18,060 bases of DNA from Flavobacteriales bacterium UBA3376 (GCA_002359055.1 DEQC01000067.1:1-18060); one strand, 5' to 3'; positions 1-7,518 are shown, numbered from the stretch's first letter. The notes: generated by a model not told the origin, from the letters alone. Program-made: numbers and translations.

Positions 1-2151
1 CAAAAAGAGTTGATGGTCGTACCAAATCCACCAAGATTTTTAAGAGAAGGCGATCAAATTACTTTTTCAACCAATGTTGTCAACCTTTCGGACAAAGAAC
101 TTTTGACAAATGTTCAATTATTATTATTCGATGCATTTACGATGCAGTCTTTGGATGAAGAATTCAAACATTTAAATTCGGTGAAAAGAGTTACAATTGA
201 CAAAGAAAAAAGTCAAGTTGTTTCTTGGAATTTAAACGTTCCAAAAAATCATTCTGCCATCATTTATAGAATTGTAGCGACTTCAGGTGAATTTTCTGAT
301 GGTGAAGAGTCTGCTTTGCCTATTTTGACCAATCGTACCATGGTTACTGAAACTATGCCGATTTACATCAGAGAAGGTCAAAGCAAGAAATTTGAATTTG
401 AGAAATTAAAAAATAACAATTCATCCACTTTAGAGCATTTCAAATTAACTTTTGAAATGACAAGCAATCCTATTTGGTACGCGATTTATTCTTTGCCTTA
501 TTTGAAGGAAAATAATTATGAATCTTCAGAGCAAATTTTCGCACGATTATATGCCAATTTAATTGCAGAGAAAATCATTCATTCCAATCCTAAAATCAAA
601 ACCATATTCGAAGACTGGAATGCAAAAGGTGAATTGAAATCTAAATTGGAACAAAATGAAGAACTAAAGAATTTATTGTTAGAAGAAACGCCTTGGATTC
701 GTCAAGCAGAATCTGAAACTGAGCAAATGAAGCGAATTGCGATTTTATTTGATTTGAATCAAATGAATAATGAATTCAACAATAGTTTCAACAAATTGCT
801 CAACACTCAAAGTTCAACTGGTGGATTTCCTTGGTTCGATGGTGGAAATGACAATCGATACATCACCACACATATAATTTCAGGATTTGGAAAACTCAAA
901 TCTATGGGAATTGACCTAGATAAAAAGTTGGATGGAGAAATTGAAAAATTGATCCAAAAATCAATTGCATACATCGATCAAGAAATGGCAAAAGAATACG
1001 ATTTATATTTAAGAAACAAAAAATTCAAACCATCGAATTACAACGGAATTCATTATTTATATGCAAGGTCATTTTTCTTGGATAAATATCCATTGAATGC
1101 AAAAGGAAATCAAATCAAAGATTATTTCTTAAAAGAATTGGAAAAAGAGAAATTCAATCAAAATTTACAATCGCAAGCCATGTTATCTTTGATTTTCTAC
1201 AGATATGACAAACCTAAACAAGCCAAAGAATTATTGACAGCCATCAAAGACAATTCTGTAGAAAGTGACGAAATGGGCATGTATTGGAAATCTAATCGAG
1301 CAGGTTGGTTATGGTATCAAGCACCGATTGAAACACAAGCCATTTTGATTGAAGCTTTTGATGAAATCACTGAAGACATCGAAACCATAGAAAGTATGAA
1401 AATTTGGTTGATTAAAAATCGACAAACCAATCGTTGGCATTCGACCAAAGCAACGACAGAAGCGATTTATTCTTTGATGAATACCGGTAAAGATTGGGTC
1501 AATTCAGAAAATGGAATTTCTGTAAAAATCGGTGGAGAAACTTTGGATTTGAAAGCATTGGAAAAAGAAATTCAAAGTGGAAGTGGTTATGTCAAAACTT
1601 CTTGGGAACCTTCTGAAATCAATGCATCAAAAGCTGAAATTGAAGTTAGTAAAACAAGTCCAGGAACAGCTTGGGGAGCGATGTATTGGCAATATTTCGA
1701 AGATTTGGATAAAATCACTTCCACTGAAACTTCAGTGAAATTCAAGAAAGAATTATTTATCAAAAGAAACTCTGACAAAGGACCAATTTTAACAAGAATC
1801 ACAGAAAATACGCCTATTGAAATCGGCGATTTAGTGACAGTACGATTGGAAATTCAGACGGATAGACAAATGGAATTTGTCCACTTAAAAGATATGAGAG
1901 CCAGTGGATTTGAGCCTATCAATGTGAGATCTTCTTATAAATTTCAAGAAGGACTCGGATATTACGAATCCACAAGAGATGCAGCCACACACTTTTTTAT
2001 CGATAGAATGCCCAAAGGAACTTATGTTTTTGAATATGATTTAAGAGCCAATAATGCAGGTGAATTTTCGAATGGAATCACCACACTCCAAAATATGTAC
2101 GCACCAGAATTAAGTGCACATAGCGAAGGAATTAGAATTGAAATCAAATAA
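1..2151 (+). CDS. Alpha-2-macroglobulin family protein, C-terminal part (5' end outside window)
   Basis: The reading frame is open from base 1 (Q-K-E-L-M-V-V-P-N-P-P-R-F), so the gene starts upstream and only about 716 C-terminal residues are present; full bacterial members are usually well over 1500 residues. Visible in order: the end of a macroglobulin beta domain, the thioester-domain entry (S-L-P-Y-L then Y-E-S-S-E-Q, nt 517-534), the helical toroid with G-G-F-P-W-F-D-G-G, a W-Y-Q-A-P-I-E-T-Q-A segment and a R-W-H-S-T-K-A-T-T-E-A segment, and a C-terminal receptor-binding-like beta domain ending near G-I-R-I-E-I-K. Family members are periplasmic or surface proteins thought to trap proteases. 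The thioester Cys of the C-x-E-Q motif is Ser here (TCT at 523-525), so covalent trapping is unlikely. An in-frame TTG at 10 and ATG at 13 lie inside the domain and are not starts. Confidence 0.88.
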   Translation, partial: QKELMVVPNPPRFLREGDQITFSTNVVNLSDKELLTNVQLLLFDAFTMQSLDEEFKHLNSVKRVTIDKEKSQVVSWNLNVPKNHSAIIYRIVATSGEFSDGEESALPILTNRTMVTETMPIYIREGQSKKFEFEKLKNNNSSTLEHFKLTFEMTSNPIWYAIYSLPYLKENNYESSEQIFARLYANLIAEKIIHSNPKIKTIFEDWNAKGELKSKLEQNEELKNLLLEETPWIRQAESETEQMKRIAILFDLNQMNNEFNNSFNKLLNTQSSTGGFPWFDGGNDNRYITTHIISGFGKLKSMGIDLDKKLDGEIEKLIQKSIAYIDQEMAKEYDLYLRNKKFKPSNYNGIHYLYARSFFLDKYPLNAKGNQIKDYFLKELEKEKFNQNLQSQAMLSLIFYRYDKPKQAKELLTAIKDNSVESDEMGMYWKSNRAGWLWYQAPIETQAILIEAFDEITEDIETIESMKIWLIKNRQTNRWHSTKATTEAIYSLMNTGKDWVNSENGISVKIGGETLDLKALEKEIQSGSGYVKTSWEPSEINASKAEIEVSKTSPGTAWGAMYWQYFEDLDKITSTETSVKFKKELFIKRNSDKGPILTRITENTPIEIGDLVTVRLEIQTDRQMEFVHLKDMRASGFEPINVRSSYKFQEGLGYYESTRDAATHFFIDRMPKGTYVFEYDLRANNAGEFSNGITTLQNMYAPELSAHSEGIRIEIK

Positions 2152-2199
2152 AGGTTTCAGTTCTGATTCTTTTCGATTTTCGAATGAATAAATAATTTC

Positions 2200-2207
2200 T
2201 ATTTTTG
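2200..2207 (+). promoter_or_regulatory. Bacteroidota -7 promoter box for the DUF3857 gene
   Basis: TATTTTTG fits TAnnTTTG exactly and lies 25 bp before the ATG at 2232. I see no convincing TTTG -33 element upstream. It implies transcription starting near 2214 and a leader of about 20 nt, so the DUF3857 gene can be transcribed separately from the macroglobulin gene. Confidence 0.5.
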
Positions 2208-2231
2208 AGAAACTTATTGAATTCATTAGGA

Positions 2232-4061
2232 ATGAGACACTTTATTTTATTGGTTTTTTGTTTAGGCTTTACAATTGCTCAAGCACAAAAAAACTTTAAG
2301 TTTGGAAAGTTTAGTCAAGAGGAAATTAATTTAACCCAAGTCGATTATGACCCTGAAGCAGTTGCGGTTTACTTACACGATGAAGGGCATTTAAAAATCA
2401 CCAATTACGGTTATGAAATCACTTATTACGTTCGTCTGAAAATCCTCAATCCCAAAGGATTTAGATTTGCTACCTACAAACATAGATATATACATGACTC
2501 TTTCAATGATTTAAAATTGGTCCGAGCGCATACCGTCAATTTTGAAGATGGAAAACCAGTCATCAGTCAAATTAAAAACAGAGACCTTATAGTCGAACAA
2601 GTTGATGGAACACTAAAGGCCTTGAATGTGGCGTTTCCTAATATCAAAGTGGGTTCGATTATCGAATATGAATTAAAAGTTAAAAGAACGACCGGTGTTA
2701 TTAGTACGCCTTGGACTTTCCACAATAAAATCCCTACACTGAATTCCTATTTCAAGATTATCAATACTTCTGTTTATGATTTCAGAGTAATTCAATTGGG
2801 ACAAGATATTTTAGACAAATATAAATACGCCAAAAGACGAAGAGACTTGGAGTTAGAAAATTTACCGAGTTATGAAAGTTATTCGCACATTTACAATCCG
2901 GTGGACATAGTCAGTCGAATTATGATTCAGCACAATACTTCGGGTTTTCAGCATGGAACCATAATTTCAGCTAAAAATTGGGGTGAATTTAAAAGCGCCT
3001 TAAATAAAGAAATAGATCAGGTTAAAAAAGGAGTGAATTTTGCTCAAATGGCAGGAGAAATTCCTTATGGAGACAGCGATTTAGAAACCATAGCCAATTG
3101 TGTGAAATATGTGCAAGACAACTTTAAGTGGTCAGAAAAACATTCGATTAGACCTTATAGGCTTACCCAACTGACCCGAGAAAATAAAAAAGGTCACACA
3201 GCAGAATTGAATATTATTTTATACGAAATTCTTAAGAATAAGAATATTTATACTGAATTGGTTATTAATTCGAGCCGTAAAATCGGAAAGTTATTATTGG
3301 AATTTCCTTCACTTTCACGCATGGCTTCATTAGAAAATTATATCAAACTTGAGAATGGAGAAACCATCTTGATCAATGCTGCCATTTCAGATCCTGAGGA
3401 TATAAAGTTTTTGGATATCAATAGTTACAACCAATATGTTTTATCCTTAGAAAAGCCGACTGATATCTTTCTGAAAGTACAGCCACCTTTGTCTGAATCG
3501 ATTATTTTAAGTCAAGCAGAAGTCCGAGAAAATGGAGACATTAATTTCAGGAGTCGATTGCAATTTTCAGGTTATTTAAAAGATGCAAATATCAAGTTAG
3601 AAGGTTTACAGAAACTTGAAAATAAAACAACTCAAAAAGGAGAAGTCCAAAATGAGAAAAAATGGGATATCGTTACCCACTCTACTTTGTGGGAAGGGAA
3701 AAACACAAATATGATTGAGTTCCAATGTCCTTTTTACGATATATTGGATTTCATCGAAATTCAAAATGACAGAAATTACGCCATAGAATTAGCATATCCA
3801 CTTCATATCACCGCCCAAGCGGTTTTAGTTGGAAATTATAAAGATGTATTGGAAAGCAATCAATTCAAACAATTGATTCAAGCTTTTGATGGCAATTTGG
3901 CTTACCAACAACAAGTCGAACAAAAAGGAAACTCTTATGTAATTTCTTGGTCATTGTTAATCAATCAAACTACTTTTACCACTCGAGAATTGAATGAATT
4001 AAAAGACTTTATAACACAATTCAAATTACACAGCCGAAAAAGTGTGTTTATGGAGAATTAG
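2232..4061 (+). CDS. DUF3857 / degenerate transglutaminase-like exported protein
   Basis: The product is 609 residues from the ATG at 2232. A signal peptide occupies residues 1-19 (hydrophobic core, then A-Q-A-Q). Residues about 45-235 form a beta-rich DUF3857 domain (Y-E-I-T-Y-Y-V-R-L-K, then V-G-S-I-I-E-Y-E-L). Residues about 285-385 align in pattern with a transglutaminase-like domain (Y-V-Q-D-N-F-K-W, then K-K-G-H-T-A-E-L-N). The expected catalytic Cys in the K-K-G-x-C/S-A region is absent, the His position reads L-E-N-Y, and the Asp position reads I-N-A-A, so it is probably not an active enzyme. The rest is a C-terminal beta domain. Such genes are common in Bacteroidota, often near macroglobulin or other periplasmic genes, but their role is not established. 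An in-frame TTG at 2205 overlaps the -7 promoter box and was rejected as start. Confidence 0.82.
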   Translation: MRHFILLVFCLGFTIAQAQKNFKFGKFSQEEINLTQVDYDPEAVAVYLHDEGHLKITNYGYEITYYVRLKILNPKGFRFATYKHRYIHDSFNDLKLVRAHTVNFEDGKPVISQIKNRDLIVEQVDGTLKALNVAFPNIKVGSIIEYELKVKRTTGVISTPWTFHNKIPTLNSYFKIINTSVYDFRVIQLGQDILDKYKYAKRRRDLELENLPSYESYSHIYNPVDIVSRIMIQHNTSGFQHGTIISAKNWGEFKSALNKEIDQVKKGVNFAQMAGEIPYGDSDLETIANCVKYVQDNFKWSEKHSIRPYRLTQLTRENKKGHTAELNIILYEILKNKNIYTELVINSSRKIGKLLLEFPSLSRMASLENYIKLENGETILINAAISDPEDIKFLDINSYNQYVLSLEKPTDIFLKVQPPLSESIILSQAEVRENGDINFRSRLQFSGYLKDANIKLEGLQKLENKTTQKGEVQNEKKWDIVTHSTLWEGKNTNMIEFQCPFYDILDFIEIQNDRNYAIELAYPLHITAQAVLVGNYKDVLESNQFKQLIQAFDGNLAYQQQVEQKGNSYVISWSLLINQTTFTTRELNELKDFITQFKLHSRKSVFMEN

Positions 4062-4070
4062 TTGTTAATA

Positions 4071-4421
4071 TCAATTAGTATTATCGCTAAGGATTTTAGT
4101 TAAAATTTCTATTTGTTCTTTCAGAAATTTATTTTCATTTAGTAAATGCTGAATAAACTCTTTGGAAGAAATATAAATATGACCGAAATTCTCAACTTTA
4201 TTGTAATTGTTGAAAACATTAGACTTTTCATCCAAAATATTGACCAAATCAACTTCTAATACATTGGCTATTTTCTGTAAACGTTCAATGTCTATTTTCG
4301 CTAAACCATTCTCGATTTTGCTATAAGTTCTCTGAGAAATATCAATTTCATTAGCCACATATTCCTGACTATATCCTTTAATTTCCCTTAGAGTACGAAG
4401 CTTTTTTCCTAATTCAATCAT
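4071..4421 (-). CDS. XRE-family helix-turn-helix transcriptional regulator with C-terminal coiled coil
   Basis: The product is 116 residues. Residues 4-62 are a canonical XRE/Cro helix-turn-helix: L-G-K-K-L-R-T-L-R-E, then S-Q-E-Y-V-A-N-E-I-D-I-S-Q-R-T-Y-S-K-I-E-N-G, and a closing L-Q-K-I-A-N-V-L-E-V-D. Residues about 86-112 (F-I-Q-H-L-L-N-E-N-K-F-L-K-E-Q-I-E-I-L) look like a short coiled coil for dimerisation. The ATG at 4421 places the domain at the N-terminus as usual; an in-frame TTG nine bases upstream adds only three residues. It converges on the DUF3857 gene with a 9-bp gap and points away from the small secreted-protein gene at 4581, so it may control the 4581-10248 run. That link is inference from orientation only, since no operator repeat was recognised. 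Confidence 0.85.
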   Translation of the reverse strand: MIELGKKLRTLREIKGYSQEYVANEIDISQRTYSKIENGLAKIDIERLQKIANVLEVDLVNILDEKSNVFNNYNKVENFGHIYISSKEFIQHLLNENKFLKEQIEILTKILSDNTN

Positions 4422-4497
4422 ATTTATCAAAATTTACTCTGTAAAGGTATAAATTATTCCAAACTTTTCTACATATTCACTTTGAAAATAAATAATA

Positions 4498-4526
4498 TTT
4501 GTCATCGTGAAAAAGTTTTGATTTTG
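4498..4526 (+). promoter_or_regulatory. Possible promoter for the small secreted-protein gene
   Basis: TTTG at 4498-4501 is followed after 17 bp by TGATTTTG at 4519-4526, one mismatch from TAnnTTTG. A start near 4533 would give a leader of about 48 nt. The 4422-4580 gap between the divergent regulator and this gene holds nothing else I can name. Confidence 0.3.
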
Positions 4527-4580
4527 GATCCATAAGACAATTTCACATTCAAATATGTATAATAAAAATTTTTAAAACAC

Positions 4581-4856
4581 ATGAAAAATTTAATTTTTAG
4601 TTTAGTGCTTATGTTTTCAAGTAGTTTTGCTTTATCATCCCAAAATACTACTTTTGTGAATGAAAATGTTGAAACTATTGAAATAAGTAGCCAAACAGTT
4701 AAAACTTTGCCTGTTGGTCCAAAGTTTATATGTACAGTATCTATTAGTAGCGGAGGTGTGTCAGGGACTGGTATTGGTATTGGCGACACATTAGAGGAGG
4801 CTTGCCAAAATGCTACTAAAAATGCTTTAGATGGCTTAAAAGTTAAACTTGATTAA
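4581..4856 (+). CDS. Small secreted two-cysteine protein, unknown function
   Basis: The product is 91 residues and I do not recognise the family. Residues 1-21 are a signal peptide (M-K-N-L-I-F-S-L-V-L core, then A-L-S-S-Q). The mature part is only about 70 residues. It has a polar Ser/Thr/Glu stretch at 22-45, then a predicted beta-beta-alpha unit: F-I-C-T-V-S-I-S-S-G-G-V as a strand, S-G-T-G-I-G-I-G as a glycine-rich turn and strand, and T-L-E-E-A-C-Q-N-A-T-K-N-A-L-D-G-L as an amphipathic helix. Cys51 and Cys75 sit in the first strand and the helix and could form a disulfide after export. The pattern resembles the second half of double-stranded-RNA-binding domains, though a secreted protein would not be expected to bind RNA inside the cell. 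It is the first gene of the plus-strand accessory run and is followed by a stable hairpin. Confidence 0.65.
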   Translation: MKNLIFSLVLMFSSSFALSSQNTTFVNENVETIEISSQTVKTLPVGPKFICTVSISSGGVSGTGIGIGDTLEEACQNATKNALDGLKVKLD

Positions 4857-4873
4857 TAATTAATTTACAATTC

Positions 4874-4898
4874 AAAGTGGAGGGTTTACCTCCACTTT
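4874..4898 (+). terminator. 10-bp perfect hairpin between the small gene and the first GLPGLI gene
   Basis: Left arm AAAGTGGAGG (4874-4883) pairs perfectly with CCTCCACTTT (4889-4898) around a GTTTA loop. Only a short broken T/A tract follows (ATTAATAAATAA), and the next ATG is 14 bases downstream at 4913. It could be a leaky terminator or a 3'-end-protecting stem that lowers downstream expression relative to the small gene. Confidence 0.55.
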
Positions 4899-4912
4899 AT
4901 TAATAAATAACT

Positions 4913-5677
4913 ATGAAATTATTTTTTTCTTTTTTTATTTTTATAATTTCACTTATTGCACCTGCACAATCTTATAAAGTCATTTACGACGTTATTTTAA
5001 ACGATATTAAGACTGAAGCGATTTTATTTACTGATTCAGAAAAAGCTTTAACAGTTGTAAAAACTAAATTAACACCTTCAAAGACATTTGACTTGAATAT
5101 TAATGTTCGAGACACATTTACATTTGAAAAGGGAGATGATATATTTTTTATAAAAAAAGACACAGTCACGGCGGATGATATTATTCTTCCGAATAAATAT
5201 TGGGTAAAAGAGCAATTGCCTTCTATTAATATTGACTCATTAAACCAAGATACAGCTTGGTTTAAATTTAGAGGTAGGAAATATATAGTAAAATTTGATA
5301 ATACATACAATTTACCATATGGACCATTAAAATTTAATGGTTTCCCTGGATTAATTACAGAGATAAATACAATGAGTTCTAATTTTTTTATAAATTTTAA
5401 ATTAAAAGAAATTGAAGAAATTGATATTAACTGGATTAATTTAGAAAAACAATTGTTAAAAATAAAAGAGAAACCAATCCAATATAATAAGTTTATAAAT
5501 AAACTTAATCTAAAACTAAATAATGATATTGAGATTTTGGAAAGTATTGAGTCAATACATGACTTAATTAAAAATCCACAATTACCTATAAAAGTTGAAG
5601 TTATGGAAAACGAAAAATATGAGGGGTACAACTCGAAGTGGGAGAAGGAAATGGAGAGAATTAACGACTTTTTGTAA
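4913..5677 (+). CDS. GLPGLI family protein, copy 1 (variant GFPGLI)
   Basis: The product is 254 residues with a signal peptide at 1-19 (hydrophobic F-F-S-F-F-I-F-I-I-S-L-I, then A-P-A-Q). The family signature is near the middle: Y-G-P-L-K-F-N-G-F-P-G-L-I-T-E-I at about 136-151, where the usual GLPGLI reads GFPGLI. The rest is beta-rich at first (Y-K-V-I-Y-D-V-I-L-N-D) and charged and helical at the C-terminus. GLPGLI proteins are Bacteroidota-specific exported proteins with no established biochemical role, often coded next to TonB-receptor-like proteins, as here. The gene is very AT-rich; for example bases 5401-5460 contain 10 G or C of 60. It starts right after a hairpin and sits 11 bp before the second GLPGLI gene, so the two are probably co-transcribed. 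A 215-codon open frame on the opposite strand is a shadow. Confidence 0.8.
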   Translation: MKLFFSFFIFIISLIAPAQSYKVIYDVILNDIKTEAILFTDSEKALTVVKTKLTPSKTFDLNINVRDTFTFEKGDDIFFIKKDTVTADDIILPNKYWVKEQLPSINIDSLNQDTAWFKFRGRKYIVKFDNTYNLPYGPLKFNGFPGLITEINTMSSNFFINFKLKEIEEIDINWINLEKQLLKIKEKPIQYNKFINKLNLKLNNDIEILESIESIHDLIKNPQLPIKVEVMENEKYEGYNSKWEKEMERINDFL

Positions 5678-5688
5678 AATTTAAATTT

Positions 5689-6387
5689 ATGAGATTTATA
5701 TTTTTATTAATATTAACTATCGTAAAACTTGATGCACAAGTTCACCCAAACTTTGAAATTACATACACTAATTATGTTTTATATAAAAACATAGATTCTT
5801 TAAAGCTTGAAAATGAATTTAAAAAAGCTTTTATAAAAGAAACTTCAAAAAGGAAATACTTTAATTTACATTTTATAAATAACAAATCAGAATTTATAGA
5901 AATTCCTAAAATAAATAATGATACACAAGGAAACATTACCTTCTCTGCACAATCGATTCAGAAACGCATTATTAAAAATCATGATGAAGAAACGATTTTG
6001 TATGAAGTCAATTTCCCAAAAAAAATGTTTGTGGAAGATAGTTTAAGTAATTTAAAATGGAAAATCAATAAAGAAGTTTCAGATACTGTTTTGAACTTTA
6101 TTACGTATAAAGCTACATTGGATTACAACAATGAAGAAATAATTGCATTATATACCCCTAAAATTCCTATTCCTGAGGGACCATCTACTTTTTATGGACT
6201 TCCAGGACTTATATTAAGATTAGAAATACATAGAGGTAATGAAATTCATATATTTGAAATAGAAAAAATCGAGAAATTAACTGATAAATTGCCAATAATT
6301 AAAATAAACAAAAACAAAATAATTACTGTTGAAGAATATAAAGTTTTAATGGATGAATTTCAGAATAAATTAAATGATTACAAGTGA
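5689..6387 (+). CDS. GLPGLI family protein, copy 2
   Basis: The product is 232 residues with a signal peptide at 1-17 (I-F-L-L-I-L-T-I-V, then L-D-A-Q). The signature P-I-P-E-G-P-S-T-F-Y-G-L-P-G-L-I-L-R-L lies at about 160-178. Upstream of it a S-L-S-N-L-K-W-K-I motif (118-126) matches S-L-L-H-F-N-W-E-V in the third copy, showing the two are distant paralogs rather than a recent duplicate. The C-terminus is charged and likely helical (V-E-E-Y-K-V-L-M-D-E-F-Q-N-K-L). It follows copy 1 by 11 bp, so one transcript is likely, and is followed after 54 bp by a truncated TonB-receptor-like gene, mirroring the copy 3 and intact receptor pair downstream. The gene is AT-rich like its left neighbours. 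Confidence 0.85.
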   Translation: MRFIFLLILTIVKLDAQVHPNFEITYTNYVLYKNIDSLKLENEFKKAFIKETSKRKYFNLHFINNKSEFIEIPKINNDTQGNITFSAQSIQKRIIKNHDEETILYEVNFPKKMFVEDSLSNLKWKINKEVSDTVLNFITYKATLDYNNEEIIALYTPKIPIPEGPSTFYGLPGLILRLEIHRGNEIHIFEIEKIEKLTDKLPIIKINKNKIITVEEYKVLMDEFQNKLNDYK

Positions 6388-6390
6388 GCT

Positions 6391-6641
6391 CTGTAACATT
6401 CTCCACAAATTGTACACTAATTAAGCAAAGTTTAATATTGCATGAACAATCGTATTTATCTAAGTTTCCTATTTTTGTTATTGAGTCAATTGATCCTCGC
6501 TCAAGAGATTTGTAAATTAAGAGGTGAAGTTCGAGACAGTTTGGGATTGCCTATTTATGACGCAGCAGTTTCAGCTTTCAATTCCAAAAATGAAGGGGTT
6601 GATTTTACTTTTACAGATGTAGAAGGTGCCTTCACTTTGGA
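6391..6641 (+). repeat. Duplicated segment, left copy (receptor leader plus first 200 coding bases)
   Basis: This stretch aligns without gaps to 7519-7769. By hand count the 51 bp before the ATG match at about 36 of 51 positions, concentrated in CTGTAACATT and in a 20-bp block reading TGYACACTAAYTAARCAAAG. The first 200 coding bases differ at about 15 positions. Similarity stops abruptly after base 6641. Confidence 0.9.
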
Positions 6642-6657
6642 ATATTATTCATATTAA
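6442..6657 (+). pseudogene. Truncated TonB-receptor-like gene (N-terminal remnant)
   Basis: The frame is 71 codons. Residues 1-66 match residues 1-66 of the intact receptor-like protein at 7570 with two differences (Y6/F and L19/F). They cover the signal peptide and the first part of the carboxypeptidase-regulatory-like beta domain (R-G-E-V-R-D-S-L-G-L-P-I-Y-D, then T-D-V-E-G-A-F-T-L). After Leu66 the sequence breaks to E-Y-Y-S-Y and a stop; no plug or barrel remains. Thirteen of about fifteen nucleotide differences in the shared part are synonymous, so most divergence happened while the copy was still under protein-level selection. Either the truncation is recent or the short exported peptide itself is kept. 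No transposase or integrase lies nearby. It sits where a receptor partner of GLPGLI copy 2 would be expected. Confidence 0.85.
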
Positions 6658-6727
6658 ATCTTTATTTTTTTTCAATAATTATGATTATATGGAATATTAC
6701 TGCATTTTATTTTAAAAACAATAAATT

Positions 6728-7498
6728 ATGAAAAATATCACATTTCTCTTTCTGTTAATTTGTTCATCCTTATTCTCTCAGAATATTTTAATTCAATATG
6801 AAACACAAACCATTGCTAATGATGAGAATGTTGAAAAATTATTTGAAGGGAGTTCTGGAGAGAAAAATGATTTTAAAAAACAATTAATCAATGAATTGAC
6901 CAAAAAAAGATTATATCATCTTTATGTAATTGACTCGCTTTCTTATTTTACAGAAGTTCCTATTTTAGATAACTTTCAAACTGAAAATACAAACATTCGA
7001 TTTGGTGAAAATGAAGATTTGTTTTTGGTAAAAGATTTAGAGAAACAAATGCTTTATGAACAAGTCATCATTGACAAAAAATATGCTGTGACAGATTCCT
7101 TGCTTCATTTTAATTGGGAAGTCGATGATTCTATAAAAACTACTATTTCTGACATTAGGATTCAAAAAGCAAAAGCTTTAAATCCAAAGGACAGTACAGC
7201 TTTGACGGCTTGGTTTACCATTGATGAAATGAATTTCAAACATGGTCCTGAAAAATATTGGGGATTACCTGGTGTGATTTTAGAACTTAAAATTGAATTC
7301 TGGGAAGAGAAATCATTATTTGAAAGTTTTACTTTCAAAGCAACTTCAATTGCAACCATTCAAGAAAGAGATAAAAAAAGAATCCTAAGAAGAGTTGACC
7401 TTAAAAATCCAATCACAAAAGAAGAATATGCTGAAAAGCTAAAAGCTTATGAAAAGAGAATGACTGATTACTATGATGAAGGTGTTTCTACTGATTAA
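6728..7498 (+). CDS. GLPGLI family protein, copy 3
   Basis: The product is 256 residues with a signal peptide at 1-18 (I-T-F-L-F-L-L-I-C-S-S-L-F-S-Q). The family signature F-K-H-G-P-E-K-Y-W-G-L-P-G-V-I-L-E-L lies at about 170-187, preceded by S-L-L-H-F-N-W-E-V at 124-132 and A-W-F-T-I at 161-165. The C-terminal third is charged and helical (I-T-K-E-E-Y-A-E-K-L-K-A-Y-E-K-R-M). The gene lies 71 bp upstream of the intact TonB-receptor-like gene on the same strand, so the pair is probably one unit. Composition is less extreme than in copies 1 and 2. The function of the family is unknown, and location in the periplasm or at the outer membrane is inferred from the signal peptide. Confidence 0.87.
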   Translation: MKNITFLFLLICSSLFSQNILIQYETQTIANDENVEKLFEGSSGEKNDFKKQLINELTKKRLYHLYVIDSLSYFTEVPILDNFQTENTNIRFGENEDLFLVKDLEKQMLYEQVIIDKKYAVTDSLLHFNWEVDDSIKTTISDIRIQKAKALNPKDSTALTAWFTIDEMNFKHGPEKYWGLPGVILELKIEFWEEKSLFESFTFKATSIATIQERDKKRILRRVDLKNPITKEEYAEKLKAYEKRMTDYYDEGVSTD

Positions 7499-7518
7499 AA
7501 TTTACAATTTTCTTGATA

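Noticed and set aside
2205..2231. TTG at 2205 as start of the DUF3857 protein
   Set aside because: It overlaps the -7 box TATTTTTG at 2200-2207 and would put nine polar residues before a normal signal peptide that starts at the ATG at 2232.
4984..5631. 215-codon open frame on the minus strand inside GLPGLI copy 1
   Set aside because: It lies wholly opposite a gene with signal peptide and family motif, has repetitive I/F/S/L composition typical of the antisense of AT-rich coding DNA, and shows no domain of its own.
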